From contig NZ_JAHBGF010000028.1 in NCBI RefSeq assembly GCF_018390695.1, positions 248,001 through 312,000 of the forward strand: a stretch of DNA of 64,000 nt, given 5' to 3'. Of the stretch, positions 50,754 through 57,666 are shown piece after piece. The notes under the pieces were generated by a model. That model did not search any database, was not told the DNA's origin, and was given only the letters and a program-made list of their open reading frames with translations. Positions within the stretch are counted from its first letter, which is position 1; each line of letters opens with the position of its first letter. Position numbers and translations under genes: made by a program. This DNA comes from Ancylobacter sonchi. Lineage in GTDB: Bacteria; Pseudomonadota; Alphaproteobacteria; Rhizobiales; Xanthobacteraceae.

Positions 50754-51800
50754 TCAACGGAACGGCAGCGGGTAGTGCAGGCCGCCCTGGTTCCAGAGAT
50801 TGTTGATGCCGCGCGGCAGGCCTAGCGCCTTGGGGCCGAAATAGGCGTCGTAGATCTGGCCGTAATTGCCGACGGACTTGATCGCCCGATAGAACGCCTC
50901 GTTGTCGAGGCCGAGCTTCTTGCCGAAATCGCCTTCAAGGCCGAGCAGGCGGCGCACGAAGGGATCGCTCGAGCTCTTCTTCTCGTCGACATTCTCCTTG
51001 GTGATGCCGAATTCCTCGGCGGTCTTCAGGCCGGCATCGACCCAGAATACGATGTCCGACCAGCGGTAGTCGCCGTCGCGGGTGTGGAGGCCCAGCGGCT
51101 CCTTGGAGATCACGTCCGGCAGGATGACCCAGTCGTCCGGGACCTTCATGGTCGAGCGGGCGGCGGCGAGCGAGCCGGTATCGTCGGAATAGCCGTCGCA
51201 GCGGCCGCTTTCCGCCGCGGCGAAGGCTTCCTCGGACTTCTCGAACAGCAGCGAGTTGATCGTGGTGCCCTTGGAGCGGGCGAAGTCGGCGATGTTGAGC
51301 TCCAGCGTCGCGCCGGTGAGCATGCACATGGTGGCGCCGTTGAGCTCGGCCGCCGAGTTCACGCCGAGGCTCTTGCGCACCATGAAGCCCTGGCCGGCGT
51401 AGAAGTTCACCGCCACCTCGGTGAGGCCGAGATCGATGTCGCGGGCGAAGGTGAGCGTGGAATCGCGCACCAGCACGTCGATTTCGCCGGATTGCAGCAC
51501 GGTGAAGCGCACCTTGGCGGTGGTGCCGACATATTTCACCTTGGCCGGATCACCCAGCACCGCGGCCGCCAGCGCCTTGCAATAGTCGACGTCGAAGCCC
51601 TTCCAGGCGCCGCTGGCGTCCTGGAAGGCGAAGCCGGGAATGCCGGCGTCGACGCCGCAATTCAGCTCGCCGCGCTTCTTGATCGCCTCGACGGTCGGGC
51701 CGGGGGCCGGGATGCTCTGGGCCATCGCGGAGGCGCTGACCAGAACGCTACCGGCAAATAATGCCAGGGTCTTGAGAAGAGTACGGCGGGCTTTCGTCAC
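50754..51800 (-). CDS. aapJ: General L-amino-acid binding protein (AapJ-like)
   Basis: A 348-residue periplasmic receptor. Signal peptide to about AMAQ, then RGELNCGVDAGIPGFAFQDASGAWKGFDVDYCKALAAAV, the AapJ/BztA signature, followed by DVLVRDSTLTFARD. The C-terminus PRGINNLWNQGGLHYPLPFR matches AapJ. Start GTG 51800 with AGAGGA eight bases upstream; the frame continues upstream into non-coding sequence. It is transcribed 98 bases downstream of the class IV transaminase, so that gene leads the operon. Confidence 0.92.
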   Translation of the reverse strand: MTKARRTLLKTLALFAGSVLVSASAMAQSIPAPGPTVEAIKKRGELNCGVDAGIPGFAFQDASGAWKGFDVDYCKALAAAVLGDPAKVKYVGTTAKVRFTVLQSGEIDVLVRDSTLTFARDIDLGLTEVAVNFYAGQGFMVRKSLGVNSAAELNGATMCMLTGATLELNIADFARSKGTTINSLLFEKSEEAFAAAESGRCDGYSDDTGSLAAARSTMKVPDDWVILPDVISKEPLGLHTRDGDYRWSDIVFWVDAGLKTAEEFGITKENVDEKKSSSDPFVRRLLGLEGDFGKKLGLDNEAFYRAIKSVGNYGQIYDAYFGPKALGLPRGINNLWNQGGLHYPLPFR

Positions 51801-51898
51801 GGCGACAATCCTCTGGAAGGTTGGAAAGGTCTTGTTTCTTGGAAGGCTTCCTTGAAAGGCGTTCTCGTGGGCGTGGCTCGGGGCGCGGTGCCCGGAGA

Positions 51899-52840
51899 TC
51901 AGACCGTGGTGTAGTCGACCAGCTCGCCGTGCCAGCCGGCCTTGCGCTTCTCCCAATAGGTCTCGCGCAGCTTCTGGGTGAACGGGCCGGGACGGTCGTT
52001 GTTGAGGATGCGCCCGTCGAGCCGGCTGACGCCGATCGGACCACCGGCGGTGGAGGACACCAGGATCTCGTCGGCGTCGCGCAGTTCCTCGAGGCTGACG
52101 TCGCGCACCTCGCAGGGGAGGCCGAGTTCGGCGCAGAGCTCGATCACCGACATCCGGGTGATGCCGCCGAGCACATTGCGGTCGGGTGTGGCGACCACGC
52201 CGTTGGTGATGCAGAAAACGTTGTAGCCCGGCCCCTCGGTGACGTTGCCGGCGGCGTCGAGCAGGATCGGGTTGTCGGCGCCCTGGGCGTCGGCCTCGAA
52301 CAGCGCCGCGGTCATGTCGGCCCAGTGGAAGTTCTTCGCACGGGCGTTGACCGAAGCCTCGGGGATACGTGGCGTCGAGGCGATGACCATATGGGCGCCA
52401 CGCTCGATGATCTCCGGTTTCATCAGCCAGATGAATGGGATGGCGTAGGCTATGAGGTAGGGGCGGGCGTTCTTCGGGTGATACTGCGTGCCCGGCGCCG
52501 GGCGCCCGCGCACGCAGTCCATCGCCACATAGGCCTCGCGCAGGCCGGCGAGGGCCACCAGCTTGTGCAGGATGGCACGGATCTCGTCGTCGCTTTCCGC
52601 CGGGATGAGGTGCGAGAACTCCATCGAGGCGCGGAAGCGCTTGAGATGGTCGTCGAGGCGGAAGAACGTCCCGTCCCAGACGCTCACCACGTCATAGACC
52701 ACGTCCGAACGGCGATAGCCCCAGTCGGTGACCGGGATGCGCGCCTCGCTCAGCGGCATGAACGCGCCATCCATATAGGCGGCGCCAGCGGCGAAAGCGG
52801 AGGTATCGGAGACCGTCGGGGACTGGATCGGGAGGTTCAT
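51899..52840 (-). CDS. Class IV PLP transaminase, similar to (R)-selective amine transaminases
   Basis: A 313-residue fold-type IV aminotransferase. The Schiff-base lysine is Lys169 (NARAKNFHW), and the phosphate-binding and Glu residues appear in LTEGPGYNVF and STAGGPIGVSRLDG. The segment GYRRSDVVYDVVSVWDGTFFRLDDH closely resembles the (R)-amine transaminases of Arthrobacter and Aspergillus (…[21 protein letters not shown], recalled, not searched) rather than IlvE or D-alanine aminotransferase. It leads the aapJQM operon behind a strong promoter with a TGTGATCACA site. True substrate and stereopreference are inference. Confidence 0.82.
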   Translation of the reverse strand: MNLPIQSPTVSDTSAFAAGAAYMDGAFMPLSEARIPVTDWGYRRSDVVYDVVSVWDGTFFRLDDHLKRFRASMEFSHLIPAESDDEIRAILHKLVALAGLREAYVAMDCVRGRPAPGTQYHPKNARPYLIAYAIPFIWLMKPEIIERGAHMVIASTPRIPEASVNARAKNFHWADMTAALFEADAQGADNPILLDAAGNVTEGPGYNVFCITNGVVATPDRNVLGGITRMSVIELCAELGLPCEVRDVSLEELRDADEILVSSTAGGPIGVSRLDGRILNNDRPGPFTQKLRETYWEKRKAGWHGELVDYTTV

Positions 52841-52955
52841 GTCGCGGTCCGTTTCGCACGAGGGTTGACGTCGCCACCCGGACGCCACGCGACATCGCGG
52901 GCGCCGTTGCCTGGCGGCAGCAGCGGAAAATGAAGGAGTTTGGGCGCGATCTCTA

Positions 52956-52965
52956 TGTGATCACA
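52956..52965. promoter_or_regulatory. TGTGATCACA operator copy 1 (transaminase/aap promoter)
   Basis: Perfect 10-bp palindrome, 14 bases downstream of the -10 element of the minus-strand promoter at 52980-53007. It is therefore close to the transcription start, a position expected for repression. Candidate site of the GntR regulator encoded at 53211. Confidence 0.7.
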
Positions 52966-52979
52966 GGGAAGCGAGATGG

Positions 52980-53007
52980 ACTATAGGGCTGCTCAAAACG
53001 GTGTCAA
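52980..53007 (-). promoter_or_regulatory. Sigma70-type promoter of the class IV transaminase/aap operon
   Basis: Reading the minus strand: TTGACA (53002-53007), 16 bases, then TATAGT (52980-52985). Both boxes are near consensus. The predicted start is near 52973, with a 5' leader of about 130 bases to the ATG at 52840. Confidence 0.75.
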
Positions 53008-53101
53008 TTACTGCGTATGACCATAAAATATGCGATTAAGGATGCAAAGCTGAGCATGCATCTCGCTGGTTGTGTGCGGAGAAGGGCGGTGAGCTGCCGG
53101 G

Positions 53102-53111
53102 TGTGATCACA
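53102..53111. promoter_or_regulatory. TGTGATCACA operator copy 2 (upstream of the GntR gene)
   Basis: Second perfect palindrome, 100 bases before the regulator start at 53211. The ATG at 53070 would place it inside the coding region, a further reason to prefer 53211 as start. Suggests autoregulation. Confidence 0.65.
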
Positions 53112-53210
53112 TTCGACCCGCGACGTCGGACTGGCCATTCCGGCTGCAAAATCCGTGATATAGCCGCAGTGGCCGATGATGCGGATGCCGAGATGGTCGG
53201 GGAGTGGGCG

Positions 53211-53921
53211 ATGGTGGATCTGGAGGCGAACAGGGCGGGGCACACTCTCTCCGGACAGATCGCCGACGCTTTGCGTCATCGTTTACTGATGGGCGAGTTT
53301 CTGCCAGGCGCGAAGCTGTCGCTGCGTTCGCTGGCGGCCAGTTATGGCACCAGCATGCAGCCCGTGCGCGACGCGGTCTCGTCCCTCGTGGCCGAGGATG
53401 CGCTGGAGATCACGCCAACGCGGGTGATCCAGGTTCCCGAGCTCAGTCGCCAGAACTGTGACGACATCTTCCGCATGCGTGCGCTCATCGAGGGAGACGC
53501 CGCCGCGCTGTTCGTGCGGCGCGCGAGCGAGCAGGAATTCGTCGAACTGCAGGCACTGTCGGAGGCCGTACGCCCGGCGCAGCTCGGCATGGCCTTTACC
53601 GACCATATGCGCGCGCACATAAGGGGCTTCAACGACTGGTCGTTCTTTGTCGGCGACCGTTGTGGCTCGCCGCTGATGATGACGCTGATCCATCGCCTAC
53701 GCGTGCGGATGGCGCCGGCGGTGGCGCTCGCGCTGTGCCGCGACGCCGACGAGGACTACTCCTTCCTCGAATTCTCCACTCACATCATGATGGAAATGGC
53801 CTGGGCGGCCCGCTCGCGCGATGGCGAGCGCATGCGCGACCTGCGCCGGTCCGACATTCTCACCTATCAGCGCTATCTCTACCGGCGCCTCGGCTGGTCG
53901 CTCGAAGGGGCGTCTTTCTAG
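53211..53921 (+). CDS. GntR family transcriptional regulator (FCD type)
   Basis: A 236-residue regulator. The winged helix occupies residues about 10-75 (IADALRHRLLMGEFLPGAKLSLRSLAASYG, where the last part is the recognition region), and the FCD effector domain follows (DDIFRMRALIEGDAAALFVRRA, HMRAHIRGF). Start 53211 is favoured by GGGGAG at six bases. It sits between two divergent units, each with TGTGATCACA at its promoter, and upstream of one copy itself, so it is the natural regulator of the class IV transaminase/aap operon and of the class III transaminase/EamA operon. Confidence 0.9.
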   Translation: MVDLEANRAGHTLSGQIADALRHRLLMGEFLPGAKLSLRSLAASYGTSMQPVRDAVSSLVAEDALEITPTRVIQVPELSRQNCDDIFRMRALIEGDAAALFVRRASEQEFVELQALSEAVRPAQLGMAFTDHMRAHIRGFNDWSFFVGDRCGSPLMMTLIHRLRVRMAPAVALALCRDADEDYSFLEFSTHIMMEMAWAARSRDGERMRDLRRSDILTYQRYLYRRLGWSLEGASF

Positions 53922-53933
53922 CCGGGCTCCGCT

Positions 53934-53943
53934 CGTGATCACA
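53934..53943. promoter_or_regulatory. Near-copy of the operator (CGTGATCACA)
   Basis: Nine of ten bases match TGTGATCACA. It lies 13 bases after the regulator stop and about 90 bases upstream of the -35 box of the class III transaminase promoter, so it could act as an auxiliary site for DNA looping with copy 4. Confidence 0.5.
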
Positions 53944-54029
53944 GCGCAGCGTCAGGCGCCGCGGTGTGGCGCATGAGCGGCATCACGGCGCCTTTTTATT
54001 CTGACGAATACTGACGACGACATTCTCGC

Positions 54030-54059
54030 TTGACCGCCGTCGCGCTGCGCCCTTAGCCT
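54030..54059 (+). promoter_or_regulatory. Candidate sigma70 promoter of the class III transaminase/EamA operon
   Basis: TTGACC (54030-54035), 18 bases, TAGCCT (54054-54059), or TTAGCC one base earlier with a 17-base spacer. The operator TGTGATCACA begins nine bases after the -10, overlapping the expected transcription start. Confidence 0.55.
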
Positions 54060-54068
54060 TGCCCCATC

Positions 54069-54078
54069 TGTGATCACA
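54069..54078. promoter_or_regulatory. TGTGATCACA operator copy 4 (class III transaminase promoter)
   Basis: Perfect palindrome located between the candidate -10 (ending 54059) and the ATG at 54098. Its position over the start site mirrors copy 1 at the opposite operon and implies repression by the same protein. Confidence 0.7.
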
Positions 54079-54097
54079 CAAGACGAGAGGCGCGACG

Positions 54098-55477
54098 ATG
54101 AACGTCCTGGCGCGGGGCACCAATCTTCCCGGCAATTCGGCTCTGCTGCCGTTCTCCAACCTGCAGAAGCTGCGGGAGGAGCGTCCGCTGATGTTCGTGC
54201 GGGGGCAAGGCATCTACACCTTCGACGAGCAGGGCAAGGACTACATCGAAGCGGTCTCGACCTTCTATTGCGTCAATCTCGGCTTCAGCGACGAGGAGCT
54301 GATCGAGGCGGCGGTGGAGCAGCTGCGCGCCCTGCCGATGTATCCGTCGGGCATTCACCGGACGGTGCCGGTGGTGCTGGAGCTGGCCGAGCGGCTGGCG
54401 GCGGTCGCCCCCGTGCGCGGCGGCCATGTGATGTTCGCCACCACAGGCTCGGAAGCGAACGACCAGCTCGTCAAATTCACCTGGTACGCCAACCGCGTCG
54501 CCGGCGAGCCGAAGCGCCGCAAGATCATCTCGCGCCGCGCCAGCTATCACGGCGGCACCATCGCCACCACGGCTCTGGGCGGCAGCGCCGGATTGCAGGA
54601 CGCGTTCGGAATCCCGACCGGCGACAGCCTGTTCGTCTCGCATCCGACCTGGCCGATCGGTGCGCTGCCGGGCGAGACCGAGGTCGCCTACACCGACCGC
54701 CTGGTCGCGGAACTGCGGCAGACCATCGAGGATGCCGGACCGGAGACCGTCGCCGCTTTCATCGCCGAGCCGGTCTCGGTGTCGTCGGGCATGTTTCCGC
54801 CGCCGGTCGGCTACTTCGCCAAGACCAAGGCGCTGCTGGACGGCTACGGCATCCGCCTCTATGCCGACGAGGTGGTGACCGGCTTCGGCCGCACCGGCAA
54901 GATGTGGGGCAGCGAGACGCTTGGCATCGAGCCCGATTGCATCAGCTGCGCCAAGGGTTTGTCCGGCGCCTACCAGCCGATCTCGGCGGTGGTGATGTCG
55001 GACGATTTCTACAGCCATCTCGAGGAAGGCGCCAACGCCGCCGGCATCTTCAACCATGGCGGCACCTATGGTGGCCATCCGGTGTCCGCCGCCGTCGCCC
55101 TCAAGGTGCTCGACATCTATGAGCGGCGCAACATTCTCGGCCATGTGCAATCGGTGATGCCGGCCTGGCAGAAGGCGCTGGCGAGCCTGGAAGATCACCC
55201 GCTGGTCACCGCCACCCGCTGCTTCGGCATGGCCGGCGCCGTGCAGATCGCCCCGCCGGGCGAGGGCGCCCCGGCTGCCGCTTCGCCCTCGCTGGCGCCC
55301 GGCGGGCTCAGCCAGCAGCTCTACATGGCCGGGCTGGCGGCCGGCGTGGTGGTGCGTCCGCTGCAGGGATGCGTGGTGCTGTCGCCGCCGCTGATCATCA
55401 CCGAAGCCGAGATCGGCGAGCTGGCTCGCCGGCTGCGCCTCGCCCTCGACGCGACCCTCGCCGCGCTTCCGCGCTGA
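54098..55477 (+). CDS. Class III omega-transaminase
   Basis: A 459-residue fold-type I aminotransferase of the omega-amino acid/amine:pyruvate group. Features are FATTGSEANDQ, SYHGGTIATTALGG (Tyr150), PLP-ring aspartate Asp257 (YADEVVTGFGRTG) and lysine Lys286 (SCAKGLSGAYQPISAV). The ACAKGLSSGYxPI-type lysine motif is that of (S)-selective omega-transaminases. It is controlled by the same operator as the divergent class IV transaminase. AGAGG is seven bases before the ATG. The C-terminal half has a Pro/Ala insertion (GEGAPAAASPSL). Confidence 0.88.
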   Translation: MNVLARGTNLPGNSALLPFSNLQKLREERPLMFVRGQGIYTFDEQGKDYIEAVSTFYCVNLGFSDEELIEAAVEQLRALPMYPSGIHRTVPVVLELAERLAAVAPVRGGHVMFATTGSEANDQLVKFTWYANRVAGEPKRRKIISRRASYHGGTIATTALGGSAGLQDAFGIPTGDSLFVSHPTWPIGALPGETEVAYTDRLVAELRQTIEDAGPETVAAFIAEPVSVSSGMFPPPVGYFAKTKALLDGYGIRLYADEVVTGFGRTGKMWGSETLGIEPDCISCAKGLSGAYQPISAVVMSDDFYSHLEEGANAAGIFNHGGTYGGHPVSAAVALKVLDIYERRNILGHVQSVMPAWQKALASLEDHPLVTATRCFGMAGAVQIAPPGEGAPAAASPSLAPGGLSQQLYMAGLAAGVVVRPLQGCVVLSPPLIITEAEIGELARRLRLALDATLAALPR

Positions 55478-55533
55478 TCCGGCGCCTGCCGTGACGGGTC
55501 GGCTCCGGCTGGCCCGTCGGCCGAGTTCCCGAC

Positions 55534-56391
55534 ATGTCCCTCACCGACAAGCTCCTGGCGGCGGCCGTGGTCGCCTGCTGGTCCGCCAATCTCGTGCTGG
55601 TGAAGCTCGGCGTGGCGGAAATTCCGCCGCTGCTGATGAGCCTCTTGCGCTTCATGCTGGTGGCGGCGCTGCTGGTGCCGCTGAAGCGGGTCTCGCGCCG
55701 GCAGCTGCCATGGATCCTGCTGGTGTCCGTCACCTTCGGCGCCATGCATTTCGGCTTCCTGTTCATCGCCCTCGGCGTCACGGAGGCTGGCACCAGCGCG
55801 GTGCTGGTGCAGCTTGGCGCGCCGATCGCCAGCCTGCTGGCCTGCCTGGTCTTTCGCGAGCCGCTCGGCGTCGTGCGCGCCGCAGGGCTCGTCATGACGG
55901 TGGTCGGCGTGGTGGTGCTGGCGCTCGGCCCTACCTTTCCCGGTCCGCTGGTGCTCGGCTTGCTGGTCGCCAGCGCCACCGGCTGGGCAATCACCAATCT
56001 GGTGGTGAAGCTGATGCCGCCCATCGACGCCATGGCGCTGACAGGCTGGTCGGCGTTGTTCGCCATCCCGCAAATGGCCCTCGCCACGGCCCTGTTCGAG
56101 GACCACGCGTGGGCCAGTCTCGCCGGTGCCGGCTGGCATGGCTGGGCGGCGGTGGTCTACAGCGCGCTTGTCTCCTCGGTACTGGCCTACGGCATCTGGT
56201 ACCGGCTGCTGGCGCGCAATGCGGTGAACGCCGTCGTGCCTTATTCCATGCTGAACCCGGTATTCGCCATCGGGCTTGGCGCTCTTGTCTTCGGCGAGAC
56301 CGTGCCGGCGCTCAAGCTGGTCGGCACGGCGCTCATTCTCGCCGGCGTGGTGCTCGTGCTGCTGCCGCGCCGGACGCCGGCGGTCGGCTAG
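55534..56391 (+). CDS. EamA/DMT family exporter
   Basis: A 285-residue inner-membrane protein with ten helices in two EamA repeats (first about residues 5-135, second about 145-280, the latter with MLNPVFAIGLGALVFGETVPALKL). Members export amino acids and other metabolites. It follows the class III transaminase after 56 bases and is probably co-transcribed, so it may export a product or an excess amino acid of that system. The ribosome site is weak. Confidence 0.88.
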   Translation: MSLTDKLLAAAVVACWSANLVLVKLGVAEIPPLLMSLLRFMLVAALLVPLKRVSRRQLPWILLVSVTFGAMHFGFLFIALGVTEAGTSAVLVQLGAPIASLLACLVFREPLGVVRAAGLVMTVVGVVVLALGPTFPGPLVLGLLVASATGWAITNLVVKLMPPIDAMALTGWSALFAIPQMALATALFEDHAWASLAGAGWHGWAAVVYSALVSSVLAYGIWYRLLARNAVNAVVPYSMLNPVFAIGLGALVFGETVPALKLVGTALILAGVVLVLLPRRTPAVG

Positions 56392-56403
56392 CGAAGGAAG
56401 GCG

Positions 56404-57357
56404 TCAGCCGCGCCGGGCATAGTCCAGCGGCGACGTCCCCACGGCGGCGCGGAAAGCACGGCTGAAATAAGCCGGCTCCGAGAAACCGACGGCATAGGCG
56501 ATGGCGGAGATCGAGGCGCGCGAGAGGTTGCGCGTCTGGAGCAGGCGACGCGCCTCGGTCAGGCGGCGGCTGCGGATCGCCCCAGACGGCGTCTCGCCAT
56601 GTTCCGCGAAGATCTTCTGCAGGTAGCGCTCGGAGAGTTTCAGCGCGATGCCGATGTCGCTGGCGCTGAAATCGGGATCGCGGAAGCGGATTTCGATCAC
56701 CTGCAGCGCCCGCTGGCGATGGGCAAGGCGCACCGCCGTCTCATCGCAATGCTGGTCGGCGCCCGAGATCACCAGCGCGAGCAGATCGAGCAGATGGGCC
56801 GTGATCCGGTGGCCGATGGCTGGGTCGATGGTTATCCCATGGCTGCAGAAGGAATTGGCGAAATCGAGGAAGAGGCGGACCATGACGTGGTCGCCGAAAT
56901 CATGCGCCGTCCAATCGTCGACATGGGGCGTGCGCTCGCGCACGGCGGGGCCGGAAAAGCGCAGGCTGTGGAAGGTCGCCCGCTTCGGCTGGTCGTAGTC
57001 ATAGGCGTCCAGCGAACTGACGAAGGCGAAACGGCCGCGCGCGAGATCAGCCTGCCTGCCGCGTTGGCGGAAGGCCAGTCCCTCGTCCAGCAGCACCGGC
57101 AGGAAGTAGAAGTCCTCCGGCTTGCGGGCGATCAACGGCGCCGTCCGACGCACCGCCACCGGGTCGGAATGGTAGCGGGCGAGCCGGACGCCGGCGATGT
57201 CGACGCTCTGGACCCAGCCCCTCGCGAAATCCGGGGCGGCGCTGAGGTCGACGGCGTAGAAATAATCATGCTGGGCCTCGGCCCATGCCTGCCGCCGCCG
57301 CGACGGGTGCAGGGTGGCGACATCGAACCGGCTCAGGACGGGTGCGGCCTCGTTCAC
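56404..57357 (-). CDS. AraC family transcriptional regulator
   Basis: A 317-residue regulator. The N-terminal AraC-binding-2-type domain covers residues about 40-180 and the C-terminal double helix-turn-helix about 215-315 (FSASDIGIALKLSERYLQKIFAEHG and ISAIAYAVGFSEPAYFSRAFR). It resembles the FeaR/AraC_binding_2 group, whose members activate amine or aromatic catabolism. The start is GTG at 57357. It is divergent to the hyuA/hyuB genes and is the likely activator of them; a palindrome lies between. Confidence 0.87.
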   Translation of the reverse strand: MNEAAPVLSRFDVATLHPSRRRQAWAEAQHDYFYAVDLSAAPDFARGWVQSVDIAGVRLARYHSDPVAVRRTAPLIARKPEDFYFLPVLLDEGLAFRQRGRQADLARGRFAFVSSLDAYDYDQPKRATFHSLRFSGPAVRERTPHVDDWTAHDFGDHVMVRLFLDFANSFCSHGITIDPAIGHRITAHLLDLLALVISGADQHCDETAVRLAHRQRALQVIEIRFRDPDFSASDIGIALKLSERYLQKIFAEHGETPSGAIRSRRLTEARRLLQTRNLSRASISAIAYAVGFSEPAYFSRAFRAAVGTSPLDYARRG

Positions 57358-57666
57358 GGGCGGTCATCCTTGTGAAGCGACATGTGCAAGCCGGATGCGG
57401 ACTTTAGGTTCGGCGGGCGGGCCGGCACAGGCCAAACTTCGCGCAAGGACAAGCCGCTCCATGGGCAGGGCGGCGTATCGGTCGTCTAAATCGCACAACA
57501 AATATGCAAAAATTTAGCCTGCCCCATATGGGGCGGATTTGTCCAACTCTTTGTTCGCTCGATGACAAACGCTCCGCAGCCCGGCGGCTAAACTTTCCTC
57601 GCTTCGGTTTGTGACGGGTCGAGACGCCTCGATCCGCGCCTATCGGATCGTGTCGAGGAGCGTCAG
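57358..57666. other. Divergent region, AraC regulator / hydantoinase operon
   Basis: About 310 bases with no gene. The AraC-proximal part is GC-rich, then an AT-rich block (57486-57520) runs into the palindrome listed below. The hyuA leader (57540-57666) holds no RNA structure I can support. Confidence 0.55.
57521..57534. promoter_or_regulatory. Palindrome GCCCCATATGGGGC between araC-type and hyuA genes
   Basis: A perfect 14-bp palindrome, about 130 bases before hyuA and 160 before the regulator start. Such a site could bind a dimeric regulator. AraC proteins more often bind direct repeats, so a second regulator cannot be excluded. Confidence 0.45.

Noticed and set aside
53070-53210. Longer N-terminus for the GntR regulator starting at 53070
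   Set aside because: It would put a TGTGATCACA operator inside the coding sequence. The added residues are not part of the GntR fold, and 53211 has a far better ribosome site.
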